This document shows positions 32,933 to 41,716 of a stretch of 43,632 bases of DNA, piece after piece (within the stretch, counting starts at the first letter, position 1; each line of letters opens with the position of its first letter). Source of the DNA: an uncultured Eubacteriales bacterium. GTDB lineage: Bacteria > Bacillota > Clostridia > Oscillospirales > Oscillospiraceae. Made by a program: the position numbers and the translations under genes. Under the pieces are notes generated by a model. It did no database searches, was not told the DNA's origin, and saw only the letters and a program-made list of their open reading frames with translations. The stretch spans positions 1-43,632 of the forward strand of contig ONNS01000013.1 in NCBI GenBank assembly GCA_900319275.1, in the 5' to 3' direction.

Positions 32933-33634
32933 ATGCTGACAACCAAAGGCTTTCAGGCAGCATTTTCCTATTGGCAGCTGTTTTTGCAGGGCGTCGTGTG
33001 CACCGTATCGCTTTCGCTGCTCACGGTCATTCTCGGCTTCGTTTTAGCGCTGGTGCTGGCCATACTCCGTATGGGCAGGACGAAGATCCTGCGCGCGCTG
33101 GCGACGGCCTATGTCGAGCTTTTCCGCGCCACGCCCATGATCGTGCAGGTGTTTATCATCTACTATGTGGTGTTCAACGGCGTCAAGGTGCTGCCGGGGC
33201 TCAAGCTCTTTGGCTTTATCCGTTTTGACCGCTTTTTCCCGGCCGTGGTCGCCCTGGCGCTCAACTCCGGAGCTTATCTGAGCGAAATCATCCGCTCGGG
33301 TATCCAGTCGGTGGACGGCGGCCAGACCGAGGCGGCGCGCTCGCTGGGCCTGAACGCCGTGCAGACCATGCGCTTTGTGGTGCTGCCCCAGGCCATCAAA
33401 AATATCCTTCCGGCCATCGCCAACGAGTTTGTAACGATCATCAAGGAATCGGCCATCTGCTATACGATCGGCGTACAGGATATCATGTCGGCGGTCAACG
33501 CCGTCAAGGGCGCCACCTACCGCACCGGCGAGGCGCTGATCATTGCAACCGTGCTGTACTTCTGCCTGACCTATCCCACCAGTAAAATCATTGAACATTT
33601 TGAAAGGAAAATGCGCCGTGGCGACATCCGATAA
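32933..33634 (+). CDS. Amino acid ABC transporter permease
   Basis: A 233-residue HisM/GlnP-type permease. [20 protein letters not shown] is the N-terminal helix, [19 protein letters not shown] the second, and [23 protein letters not shown] the EAA loop that contacts the ATPase. AAGGAG precedes the ATG. It is a single permease, so presumably a homodimer. It overlaps the ATPase start by 17 bp. Confidence 0.94.
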   Translation: MLTTKGFQAAFSYWQLFLQGVVCTVSLSLLTVILGFVLALVLAILRMGRTKILRALATAYVELFRATPMIVQVFIIYYVVFNGVKVLPGLKLFGFIRFDRFFPAVVALALNSGAYLSEIIRSGIQSVDGGQTEAARSLGLNAVQTMRFVVLPQAIKNILPAIANEFVTIIKESAICYTIGVQDIMSAVNAVKGATYRTGEALIIATVLYFCLTYPTSKIIEHFERKMRRGDIR

Positions 33635-34385
33635 GCTGATCCAGGTCAAGAACCTGAAAAAACACTATAACGAGGGCGTCATCAAAGCCATCGACGATGT
33701 GACAGTCGACATTAACCGGGGCGACGTGATGGTCGTCATCGGCCCCTCGGGCTCCGGCAAATCGACCTTTCTGCGCTCGCTGAACCTGCTGGAGGTGCCG
33801 GATTCCGGCTCGATCATTTTTGAGGGTGTGAACATCACCAAGCCGAATGGCCCTGACGGGAAGAAGCTGGATATCGACGTGCACCGCCAGAAGATGGGCA
33901 TGGTGTTCCAGCATTTCAACCTCTTCCCGCACAAGACGATCCTCGAGAATATGACGCTCGCGCCGATAAAGGTCCGGCATGTGCCCCAGGCCGAGGCCGA
34001 GGCGAAGGCCATGGAGCTGCTGGGCCGCGTGGGCCTTGCCGACCGCGCGAATGCCTACCCGATCCAGCTCTCCGGCGGACAGAAGCAGCGTGTGGCCATC
34101 GTGCGCGCGCTCGCGATGGAGCCCGACGTCATGCTCTTTGACGAGCCAACCTCGGCGCTCGACCCCGAGATGGTGGGCGAGGTGCTGGATGTCATGAAGG
34201 AGCTGGCCGCCGCCGGTATGACCATGGTGGTTGTGACGCACGAGATGGGCTTTGCCCGCGAGGTCGGCAACCGTGTGCTCTTCATGGCCGACGGCAAGCT
34301 GCTCGAGCAGGGCAGCCCCGAGGAGATTTTCGAGCATCCGCAGCATCCCCGCCTGAAAGACTTTTTATCGAAGGTATTGAGATGA
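33618..34385 (+). CDS. Amino acid ABC transporter ATP-binding protein
   Basis: A 255-residue importer ATPase: Walker [15 protein letters not shown]-loop [12 protein letters not shown], signature [15 protein letters not shown], Walker [15 protein letters not shown]-loop VVTHEMGFA. The start is probably GTG 33618 ([13 protein letters not shown]), nine bases after AAAGGA and inside the permease gene. The stop overlaps the ATG of the amidohydrolase (ATGA), so all four products are coupled. Confidence 0.95.
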   Translation: MATSDKLIQVKNLKKHYNEGVIKAIDDVTVDINRGDVMVVIGPSGSGKSTFLRSLNLLEVPDSGSIIFEGVNITKPNGPDGKKLDIDVHRQKMGMVFQHFNLFPHKTILENMTLAPIKVRHVPQAEAEAKAMELLGRVGLADRANAYPIQLSGGQKQRVAIVRALAMEPDVMLFDEPTSALDPEMVGEVLDVMKELAAAGMTMVVVTHEMGFAREVGNRVLFMADGKLLEQGSPEEIFEHPQHPRLKDFLSKVLR

Positions 34386-35821
34386 GCGAGAAAAAACAGG
34401 CGGCGCTGGCCGCGATCGACGAACAGGCGGCAGTCTTTCAGACTGTCGCCGATCATATCTGGGAGCATCCCGAGCTGTCGCTCAAGGAGCACGACGCCGC
34501 GGCGACCTATATCGCAGCGCTCCGGGATCTGGGCTTTACGGTCACGGAGAAGCTCTGCGGCATCGACACGGCCTTCTGCGGCTCCTACGGCAGCGGAAAG
34601 CCCGTCATCGGCATCCTCGGCGAGTTCGACGCGCTCTCGGGTCTCAGCCAGAAGGCGGGGGCGACGGCGTGGGAGCCCGTCAGTCCCGGCGGCAGCGGCC
34701 ACGGCTGCGGGCATAACCTGCTCGGCGCGGGCTCGCTCGCGGCCGCGGTGGCGGTCAAGCGCTATCTCGAGCTGACCGGAGCGAGCGGTACCGTGATCTT
34801 CTACGGCTGCCCCGGCGAGGAGGGCGGCTCGGGCAAGGCCTACATGGCCCGCGACGGTGTGTGGAAGAGCCTGGACGCGGCGCTGTGCTGGCATCCCGCG
34901 GATGTCAACCAGGTCAAAACCGGCACCAACAACTCCTGCATCCAGGTGCTCTACCGCTTTCACGGCGTTGCGGCCCACGCGGCTGGGGCCCCCTTCAACG
35001 GGCGCAGTGCGCTCGACGCCGTGGAGCTGATGAACGTCGGCGTACAGTTTCTGCGCGAGCACTGCACCGACGACTGCCGCATCCACTACGCTATCACCGA
35101 TACCGGCGGTATCAGCCCGAACGTGGTGCAGGCCAGCGCCTCGGTGCTGTACATGGTGCGCGCCAACCGCGTCGCCGACACCGTAAAGCTGCAGGCGCGT
35201 GTGGATAAGATCGCCGAGGGCGCCGCGCTGATGACCGAGACAACGGTTGAGCGTGTATTCATCGACGGCACGGCCGATACGCTGCCGAACTTCGCGCTTG
35301 AACGGCTGCTGTATGACAACTTTGAGGCGGTCGGCGTCCCGAGCTATACCCCGGAGGAGAAGGCCTTCGCCGCCGCGCTGCGCGAGACCTATCCCCACGG
35401 GGTTGCTGTGGACGGCTGCGGGCCGCGCGCCGACGAGACGATCCGCGAGCAGGCACGCGCCCTGTCCGAGAACTATACCAAGCCCCTCAACGATTTTCTG
35501 CTGCCGCTCTATTCCGGAAACGTCTTCACACCGGGCAGCACCGATGTGGGGGATGTCAGCTGGCTGACACCGACCGCACAGATCAACGTGGTGACCTGGC
35601 CTGCGGAAGTGCCCGGACACAGCTGGCAGGTGGTGAGCTGCGGCAAGAGCAGCATTGCGTACAAGGGTATGCTCTGCGCGGCAAAGGTGCTGGCTGGCGC
35701 CGCGATCGACCTGCTGACGCAGCCCGAAGCGCTCGCAGCCGCCCGCGCGGAATTTGAAAAACGCGCGGCCGAGGGCTATACCTGCCCCATCGAGCCCGGC
35801 GCCGTGCCGATCGCGATATAA
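34382..35821 (+). CDS. M20-family amidohydrolase, AbgB-like
   Basis: A 479-residue M20D zinc amidohydrolase similar to p-aminobenzoyl-glutamate hydrolase subunit B. Metal-ligand motifs: [24 protein letters not shown] with the catalytic Glu pair, WHPADVN and [12 protein letters not shown]. It splits an N-acyl amino acid or aminobenzoyl-glutamate-like amide in the cytosol. No AbgA partner is present. Translational coupling to the importer implies that the transported molecule is its substrate; the identity is unknown. Length is normal and no lesion is seen. Confidence 0.9.
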   Translation: MSEKKQAALAAIDEQAAVFQTVADHIWEHPELSLKEHDAAATYIAALRDLGFTVTEKLCGIDTAFCGSYGSGKPVIGILGEFDALSGLSQKAGATAWEPVSPGGSGHGCGHNLLGAGSLAAAVAVKRYLELTGASGTVIFYGCPGEEGGSGKAYMARDGVWKSLDAALCWHPADVNQVKTGTNNSCIQVLYRFHGVAAHAAGAPFNGRSALDAVELMNVGVQFLREHCTDDCRIHYAITDTGGISPNVVQASASVLYMVRANRVADTVKLQARVDKIAEGAALMTETTVERVFIDGTADTLPNFALERLLYDNFEAVGVPSYTPEEKAFAAALRETYPHGVAVDGCGPRADETIREQARALSENYTKPLNDFLLPLYSGNVFTPGSTDVGDVSWLTPTAQINVVTWPAEVPGHSWQVVSCGKSSIAYKGMLCAAKVLAGAAIDLLTQPEALAAARAEFEKRAAEGYTCPIEPGAVPIAI

Positions 35822-35851
35822 TAAGGGGTAAAAATAGCACTGTAGTACTTT

Positions 35852-35981
35852 CCACCTCATCCGTCATCCGGCTTGCGTGAGACGCCGGATGCCACCTTCC
35901 CCTCAAGGGGAAGACTTGGATTCGCGGGATTCTTGGCTTCCCCTTGAGGGGAAGCTGTCGCGTCAGCGACTGATGAGGTGG
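35852..35981. repeat. MITE-like palindromic element B
   Basis: CCACCTCATC (35852-35861) and GATGAGGTGG (35972-35981) form the ends; CTTCCCCTCAAGGGGAAG and CTTCCCCTTGAGGGGAAG lie inside. It uses the same ~65-bp unit as element A but with the two copies turned inside-out. Confidence 0.85.
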
Positions 35982-36018
35982 TGTATACGCTGCATTAAGT
36001 TTTAAGTGTAACAGTGTA

Positions 36019-36276
36019 GTAGGGGCGGCTATGTGCCCGCAGGGCACGCAGTCAGCCGCCCGCGCGGTACAATTACATAACTAAATCCCCGCGCGCATGA
36101 GATGCGCGCATGCGAAATGCTGTTTCGCATGAAAAACACAGAATACTCTGTGTTTTTCGGGGATACCGTTGCAACGTCGTCTCCAGCTGACGCGCGTTGT
36201 GCGTCAGCTGCGGGCTATTGCCCGCTTACGTCCGCCAACGGCGGATCTGCGCCAGGCGGCTGATAGCCGCCCCTAC
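36019..36276. repeat. Palindromic element C with 13-bp terminal inverted repeats
   Basis: GTAGGGGCGGCTA (36019-36031) and TAGCCGCCCCTAC (36264-36276) bound a 258-bp stretch made almost wholly of hairpins, for example ATGCGAAA/TTTCGCAT, AAAAACACAGA/TCTGTGTTTTT, AGCTGACGC/GCGTCAGCT and TCCGCC/GGCGGA. No gene is present. Confidence 0.8.
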
Positions 36277-36343
36277 GATTGATTCGATTATTTGAGACAA
36301 GCACTTTCTCTGCATAATATCGCGGAAAATGGAGACAATAGGA

Positions 36344-36370
36344 TTAGCACTCAAAACAATCAAGTGCTAA
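36344..36370 (+). promoter_or_regulatory. CIRCE operator (HrcA site) of hsp20
   Basis: TTAGCACTC, nine bases, AAGTGCTAA: the CIRCE inverted repeat with one departure from consensus (A for G at the first base of the right half). It lies ~135 bp before the Hsp20 start, implying heat induction through HrcA. A weak promoter (TTCATA, 17 bp, TAAAAT) follows. Confidence 0.92.
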
Positions 36371-36503
36371 AGTTCATAGTTCGTTCATAATAATTGCTAT
36401 ATTTCTTAAAATTTGCGCTGTATATTATATACACGATGAAACGAGAAATAGAAAGGCTTCATCGAGAATAAAATTGTTAATAAAATTTTTGGAGGTATAT
36501 ATC

Positions 36504-36932
36504 ATGTTTGAACTGATTCCTTTTGGTCGTACACATACAAGCTTTGATCCTTTCCGTGAGCTCGACGAGATGGAGCGCGCCTTCTTCGGCAGCAACAACA
36601 ACGGCCGCGTCGCTTTCCGCACCGACGTGATCGACACCGGCGACGCCTTCAAGCTCGAGGCCGAGCTGCCCGGCTTCAAGAAGGAGGACATCAAGCTCGA
36701 CGTCGAGAACGACGTGCTGACGATCTCGGCCGAGCGCCACCTCGACAACGACGAGAAGAAGCCCAACTTCATCAAGCGCGAGCGCTTCTATGGCTCCTAC
36801 AGCCGCAGCTTTGATGTCAGCGGCATCCAGGTCGACGGTATCACGGCAAGCTACAACGACGGTATCCTCTCGCTGAACATGCCCAAGAAGGTCGAGACCA
36901 TGCCCGCCACGCGCCGCCTCGAGATCCAGTAA
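36504..36932 (+). CDS. Hsp20/alpha-crystallin small heat shock protein
   Basis: A 142-residue cytosolic holdase that binds unfolding proteins without ATP. The alpha-crystallin domain runs from about residue 35: TDVIDTGDAFKLEAELPGFK, DVLTISAERH, RERFYGSYSRSFDV and the GILSLNMPKK strand. The N-terminal FDPFRELDEMERAFF is typical. ATG 36504 follows GGAGG. It is monocistronic, with a CIRCE site upstream and a terminator downstream. Confidence 0.96.
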   Translation: MFELIPFGRTHTSFDPFRELDEMERAFFGSNNNGRVAFRTDVIDTGDAFKLEAELPGFKKEDIKLDVENDVLTISAERHLDNDEKKPNFIKRERFYGSYSRSFDVSGIQVDGITASYNDGILSLNMPKKVETMPATRRLEIQ

Positions 36933-36960
36933 TAGCACCAGTAAAACGGAATTACAGATG

Positions 36961-37005
36961 AAAACCCCGGTAAACCTTGTGTTTACCGGGGTTTTCCGTT
37001 ATAAT
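36961..37005 (+). terminator. Terminator of hsp20 overlapping the tatD promoter
   Basis: AAAACCCCGGTAAAC (36961-36975) pairs with GTTTACCGGGGTTTT (36981-36995), a strong terminator. Its right half also supplies a promoter: TTGTGT (36977-36982), 17 bp, TATAAT (37000-37005). Confidence 0.85.
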
Positions 37006-37035
37006 CGGGACAGAGAAGAATTGTGGAGGCTGCTT

Positions 37036-37794
37036 ATGTATTTTGACACCCATGCCCATTATGATGACGCAAAATTTGACGCGGACCGGGAGACACTGCT
37101 GCCGGCAGTCCACGACTTCGGCGTCGAATTCATTGTCGACCCCGGCTGCGACGAGGCGAGCTCGCGCGCGGCTATCGCGCTTGCGGAGCAGTACCCCTTT
37201 GTCTATGCCGCGGTCGGCGTCCACCCCGAGGAGCTGGAAGGCTGGCCCGGCAGCCTGGACTCGATCCGAGATCTGGCCTCTCACCCAAAATGCGTCGCCA
37301 TCGGCGAGATCGGGCTTGACTATTACTGGGACGACAGCCACAAAGAGGAGCAGAAGGCACTGTTTCGTGCGCAGCTCGAGCTTGCGATCGAGCTTGATAA
37401 GCCTGTCGTCGTCCACGACCGCGAGGCGCACGGCGACTGTTTTGCCATCGTCTGCGAATACCCCGATCTGCGCGGCGTGTTCCACTGCTATTCCGGCAGC
37501 GCCGAGATGGCGAAGGAACTTCTCAAACGCGGCTGGTATCTGGGCTTTGACGGCCCGGTGACCTATAAAAACGCCCGCAAGACGATCGAGGTGCTGGAGA
37601 TCACGCCGCTCGAGCGCCTGCTGATCGAGACAGACAGCCCCTATCTGAGCCCCGTTCCGCGCCGCGGGCAGCGCAACGACAGCCGCAACCTGGCATTCGT
37701 CGTGCAGAAAATCGCCGAGGTCAGGGGTCTCAGCGGCGAAGAGATCGCGCGCATCAGCCTGGAAAACGGAAAACGCTTGTTCGGCATTGTGTGA
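37036..37794 (+). CDS. tatD: TatD family hydrolase (metal-dependent DNase)
   Basis: A 252-residue TIM-barrel metal hydrolase with 3'-5' exonuclease activity in characterised members. Signatures: DTHAHYDD at the N-terminus (HxH), AIGEIGLDYYW, PVVVHDREAH, GVFHCYSG and LLIETDSPYLSP. ATG 37036 follows GGAGG; the in-frame codons upstream overlap the terminator. It is a single-gene unit. Length and motifs are complete. Confidence 0.95.
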   Translation: MYFDTHAHYDDAKFDADRETLLPAVHDFGVEFIVDPGCDEASSRAAIALAEQYPFVYAAVGVHPEELEGWPGSLDSIRDLASHPKCVAIGEIGLDYYWDDSHKEEQKALFRAQLELAIELDKPVVVHDREAHGDCFAIVCEYPDLRGVFHCYSGSAEMAKELLKRGWYLGFDGPVTYKNARKTIEVLEITPLERLLIETDSPYLSPVPRRGQRNDSRNLAFVVQKIAEVRGLSGEEIARISLENGKRLFGIV

Positions 37795-37803
37795 AACAGG
37801 TGC

Positions 37804-38091
37804 CTATAATAACAAATCAGTCCCCTACATGGAGACTGAATTGTTCAGCTTATCAAAAAAGCCTCGCAGAGTTTTTCGCTCGCAAGCGAAAAATCATTCA
37901 AATCGTTTTCTCCGGCGGCATGTACGTCGGAGAAAACACTTCTCAGCTCCGAAGTGTGCGAGTTGGCCGCTCACAGCGGACAACGAGTGCGCGCGCGGAG
38001 CTGTATCCCCGTCCGTCAAGAAAGTCCATAGGACTTTTTTGACGGTCTCAACAAATCAGTCCCCTTCAAGGGGACTGATTTGTTATTATAG
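37804..38091. repeat. MITE-like element D with 23-bp terminal inverted repeats
   Basis: Perfect 23-bp inverted ends at 37804-37826 and 38069-38091 bound a 288-bp hairpin-rich insert with no gene. The right end, with 38052-38083, forms a strong hairpin (AAATCAGTCCCC/GGGGACTGATTT) that can terminate both convergent genes. It overlaps the last codon and stop of the M18 gene. Inner stems 37872-37893 and 37905-37937 recur in variant form at 39449-39516. Confidence 0.85.
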
Positions 38092-39384
38092 CTCCACCCA
38101 CTCGCCTCTGGTGTGATACGAGCTGAGGTAGAAGGTTTTGGCCGCGCGCAGCAGATACTCGGTGTCGCGCGCACCGGCTGTCTCGTAGCTCGAGTGCATC
38201 GCGAGCTGCGCCAGACCGATATCCAGCGCCGGGATCGAGACGTGTGACAGGCTGATATTGCCCATCGTGGTGCCGCCGTGCAGATCGGGGCGGTTGGAGT
38301 AGCGCTGCGTCGGCACATCGGCGTGGCGGCAGACCTCCTGGAATACGGCCGCGGAAATGCCGTCGGTGATGTAGCGCTGATTGGCGTTGTACTTGAACAC
38401 GATGCCGCCGTTCATCACGGGGCGCTCGTTGCGATCGGCAAACTCGGGGTGGTTGGGGTGCACGGCATGCGCGTTGTCGGCCGAGACCATGAAGCTCCTG
38501 GCCAGCGCCGCGCGGTACGAGGCCTGATCGTGCCCGAGGCTGGCCCACACGCGGAACAGAACGTCATCCAGGAAGGTGGAATCGGCGCCCTGGCGGGTGT
38601 TGCTGCCCACCTCTTCGTTGTCCAGCGAGCAGTACACGGCGATGTTCGCCGGCGTCTCGGCCTGCAGGAAGCCCTGCAGACAGGCGTAGGCGCATTGCAG
38701 ATCGTCGAGCCGCGGCGCGGAGATGTATTCGTTTTCCGCGCCCCACTGCACGCCGGGCGTGCGGGTGTACAGGTTCAGCTCGCGCGAGATGATATCGCCC
38801 GGCTCGATGCCGAGCTCCGCGGCTACCAGCTCGTTGAGACCGGTTTTGATGTCGGCACTGCCGAAGAGCGGCAGCATATCGACATTAACGTTGTAGGCCT
38901 TAGCGTCGTTGGCGCTGCGGTCCATATGGATCGCGAGGTTGGGGATCAGCAGCAGATCGCGGTCGATGTTCACAAGCTTGAACACAATGCGATCACCCTC
39001 GCGCACGCCGACGCGCCCGGCCACCGAAAGCGGCCGGTCGAGCCAGGTGGCGCACAGCATCCCGCCGTATTTCTCCACACCCAGCCTCGTGTAGAGGCCG
39101 AGCGTCTTCTCCTCGCCGTCCATCTTGATCCGGAAGTTCGGCGAATCGACATGGGTTTCCATGATCTGAAAGCAGCGCGGCTGCGCAGGCAGCGAAAACG
39201 CCACGACGGAGGAGCTGTTGCGCACGACATAGTATTTTCCGGGAGCCTCCAGTGTCCAGTCCTCTTCTTCGTAGAGGCGCTTGAAGCCGTTCTCGGCGAG
39301 CGTGCGGCGGATGTTGTGGGCGGCGTGGTAAGAGGAGGGGCTTGCGTCGATAAAATCCAACAGTTTACGGTTGACCTGATCCAT
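38086..39384 (-). CDS. M18 family aminopeptidase
   Basis: A 432-residue zinc aminopeptidase that releases N-terminal, often acidic, residues. Motifs: IMETHVDSPNFRIK (the first metal His/Asp), YCSLDNEEVGSNTRQGADS with the catalytic Glu pair, DNAHAVHPNHPEFADR, and GGTTMGNISLSHVSIPALDIG near the end. AGGAGA precedes the ATG. Its final Leu codon and stop lie in the inverted end of a palindromic element, so the natural C-terminus may have been altered slightly by insertion. Confidence 0.94.
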   Translation of the reverse strand: MDQVNRKLLDFIDASPSSYHAAHNIRRTLAENGFKRLYEEEDWTLEAPGKYYVVRNSSSVVAFSLPAQPRCFQIMETHVDSPNFRIKMDGEEKTLGLYTRLGVEKYGGMLCATWLDRPLSVAGRVGVREGDRIVFKLVNIDRDLLLIPNLAIHMDRSANDAKAYNVNVDMLPLFGSADIKTGLNELVAAELGIEPGDIISRELNLYTRTPGVQWGAENEYISAPRLDDLQCAYACLQGFLQAETPANIAVYCSLDNEEVGSNTRQGADSTFLDDVLFRVWASLGHDQASYRAALARSFMVSADNAHAVHPNHPEFADRNERPVMNGGIVFKYNANQRYITDGISAAVFQEVCRHADVPTQRYSNRPDLHGGTTMGNISLSHVSIPALDIGLAQLAMHSSYETAGARDTEYLLRAAKTFYLSSYHTRGEWVEL

Positions 39385-39802
39385 GATTTCTCCTGAAGCT
39401 TTTTTAGTTTTATAATAAGGGGGAGTTCAGAGGGGGAACGCCTCTGATTTTTCGCCTCGCAAGGCGAAAACAAATTTAAATCTGTTTTTTCCGGGGACAG
39501 GTGCCTCGGAAAAAACTCTTCTCACGGTGCGCGTCCTCGCAAGTTCCGTATCGTCTCGCTTCCGTGTTGAGACACGAAAGCTCGCTCACTCCACTGCTCG
39601 TCCTTTACAAATTCAAAGCAGACGCTTTGAATTTGAGAGGAAAACGGAAGGAGCGGACAGGGAGCTTTCCCGGCTCTTACGAAAACCGGGGAAGCGGACT
39701 GGAGCGAGTTTCGTTTGACGATGCGAGGCGTCCCCCGCAAGCCGAGTGCGCGTAGCACCGTGCTTCTCTTTCTAACTGTTCAGCCCCCTAGGGGCTGAAC
39801 AG
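39385..39802. repeat. Hairpin-rich intergenic region with repeat copy related to element D
   Basis: No gene is supported. Stems: CAGAGG/CCTCTG (39428-39446), TTTTCGCCT-CGCA-AGGCGAAAA (39449-39470) and GTTTTTTCCG/CGGAAAAAAC (39484-39516). The last two match the arrangement in element D with compensated differences. The remainder, to about 39770, holds further imperfect palindromes. Confidence 0.7.
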
Positions 39803-39804
39803 TT
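39774..39804. terminator. AACTGTTCAG-type hairpin at the end of the ABC exporter operon
   Basis: AACTGTTCAGCCCC (39774-39787) pairs with GGGGCTGAACAGTT (39791-39804) and overlaps the stop codon of the ABC gene. It lacks a clear T-run on the minus strand. The AACTGTTCAG half-site recurs at 24836-24845 and 25158-25167. Confidence 0.65.
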
Positions 39805-41716
39805 ATTCAAGCTCAAACGCACCGGTATACAGCTGGTAGTAGGTGCCCTTTGCGGCGATCAGTGCGTCGTGACTGCCGCGCTCGATGATGCGGCCGTGGT
39901 CGAGCACCATGATGACGTCCGAGTTCATGACGGTCGAGAGGCGGTGGGCAATCACGAAGACTGTGCGGCCTTCCATCAGCTTGTCCATGCCGCGCTGCAC
40001 GATCGCCTCGGTACGCGTGTCGATCGAGGAGGTGGCCTCGTCGAGGATCATGACCGGGGGATCGGCGACAGCGGCGCGCGCGATCGCGATCAGCTGGCGC
40101 TGGCCCTGCGAGAGGTTTGCGCCGTTGTTCTGCAGCATCGTGTCGTAGCCCTGGGGCAAGCGCGTGATGAAGCTGTCCGCACCGGCAAGGCGCGCGGCGG
40201 CGCGGCAATCCTCGTCGCTGGCGTCCAGACGCCCGTAGCGGATGTTGTCCATCACGGTGCCGGTGAAGAGGTTGGTCTCCTGCAGCACCACGCCGAGCGA
40301 GCGGCGCAGATCCGATTTTTTGATCTTGTTGATGTTGATGCCGTCATAGCGGATCTTGCCGTCGGCGATGTCATAGAAGCGGTTGATAAGGTTGGTGATC
40401 GTGGTCTTGCCCGCGCCGGTCGCGCCGACAAAGGCGACCTTCTGGCCGGGCTCGGCGTAGACGCTGACATCGTGGAGCACCTGCTTCTCTCCGTCATAGG
40501 AGAAGTCGACGTTGACCATGCGCACATCGCCCCTGAGCGGTGTATAGGTCAGCGTGCCGTCGCCGTGCGGGTGGCGCCAGGCCCAGTGGCCGGTGCGCTC
40601 CGTGGTCTCGGTCAGCGTGCCGTCCTCGGCGATATTGACGTTCACCAGCGTCACATAGCCGTCGTCGGCCTCGGGTGCCTCGTCCATCAGGCGGAACACG
40701 CGGCCCGCGCCGGCGGCCGCCATGACGATCGAGTTGACTTGCTGGCCGAGCTGGTTGACGTTGCCGGTGAACTGCTTGACCATGCTGAGAAACGGGATCA
40801 GGATCGAGAGGTCAAAGGCCATGCCCGAGAGCGAAAGATTCTTCACGCCGCTGAGAATGAAGCCGCCGCCCACGAGAGCCAACACCACATACAGGATGTT
40901 GCCGATGTTCTGCATGATCGGCCCCATCGTCGAGGCGTAGGCGTGCGCCTTGAAGCTGTCGCTGAAAAGGGCGTCGTTGACACGGTCAAAGTCGCGGATG
41001 CTCTGCTGCTCGCGGCAGAAGACCTTGATGACCTTCTGGCCGTTCATCAGCTCCTGCACGGTGCCCTCGGTCTCGGCGAGAGACTTCTGCTGCCGGGCGA
41101 AATACTTGGACGAACCGCCGCCGAGATTTTTGACGACAAAGGTCATGGCGACAATCCCGACGCAGAGGATCAGCGTCATCCAGATGCTGAAATACAGCAT
41201 GATCGCGAAGACCACGAGCACGATCGAGCCGGCCTGCAACAGCGAGGGCAGGGATTGGCTGACCAGCTGGCGCAGCGTGTCAATGTCGTTGGTGTAGTGG
41301 GACATGATGTCGCCGTGCTTGTGCGTGTCAAAATAGCGGATCGGCAGATCCTGCATCTTGTCGAACAGCAGGCGGCGCAGCTTGTCGAGGAAGCCCTGGG
41401 TCATATAGGCCATCAGCTGCGTCTGTGCGACCGTGGAGGCCAGACTCAGCACATAGAGGATGACCAGCACAACAATGATCGGCGTGAGCTCGGCCTTGGC
41501 CGAGGCCCAGTCGCGTACGGCGTACCATTTTTCGATCACCGCGATGACCCGCTGGACAAACAGCGAGGGGATCGAGGAGATGACGGACGACAGCAGGGCA
41601 AGACCGAAGGTCAGCGGGGCCAGCACCGGGTAAAACTGAAACAGCAGCTTGACGGTGCGCGTGAGATTCGACATAGCCATGTCGCGGCCCGGTTTTCCGT
41701 TTTTGCGATCAGGCAT
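39803..41716 (-). CDS. ABC exporter, ATP-binding/permease subunit (catalytic half)
   Basis: A 637-residue type IV ABC half-transporter: six helices from the N-terminus (FYPVLAPLTFGLALLSSVIS onward), then a nucleotide-binding domain with Walker A VGATGAGKTTITN, Q-loop LQETNLF, signature LSQGQRQLIAIARA and Walker B VMILDEATSSID with the canonical Glu. An unusual insert of ~35 residues (ETTERTGHWAWRHPHGDG) sits between the two domains, as in clostridial homologues. ATG 41716 follows GGAGGTGA and overlaps the partner gene by eight bases. It works as a heterodimer with the next entry; the substrate (drug or peptide) is unknown. Confidence 0.94.
   Translation of the reverse strand: MPDRKNGKPGRDMAMSNLTRTVKLLFQFYPVLAPLTFGLALLSSVISSIPSLFVQRVIAVIEKWYAVRDWASAKAELTPIIVVLVILYVLSLASTVAQTQLMAYMTQGFLDKLRRLLFDKMQDLPIRYFDTHKHGDIMSHYTNDIDTLRQLVSQSLPSLLQAGSIVLVVFAIMLYFSIWMTLILCVGIVAMTFVVKNLGGGSSKYFARQQKSLAETEGTVQELMNGQKVIKVFCREQQSIRDFDRVNDALFSDSFKAHAYASTMGPIMQNIGNILYVVLALVGGGFILSGVKNLSLSGMAFDLSILIPFLSMVKQFTGNVNQLGQQVNSIVMAAAGAGRVFRLMDEAPEADDGYVTLVNVNIAEDGTLTETTERTGHWAWRHPHGDGTLTYTPLRGDVRMVNVDFSYDGEKQVLHDVSVYAEPGQKVAFVGATGAGKTTITNLINRFYDIADGKIRYDGININKIKKSDLRRSLGVVLQETNLFTGTVMDNIRYGRLDASDEDCRAAARLAGADSFITRLPQGYDTMLQNNGANLSQGQRQLIAIARAAVADPPVMILDEATSSIDTRTEAIVQRGMDKLMEGRTVFVIAHRLSTVMNSDVIMVLDHGRIIERGSHDALIAAKGTYYQLYTGAFELE

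Noticed and set aside
37787-38116. Open frames within element D
   Set aside because: They consist of hairpin repeat sequence and overlap both neighbouring genes' ends.
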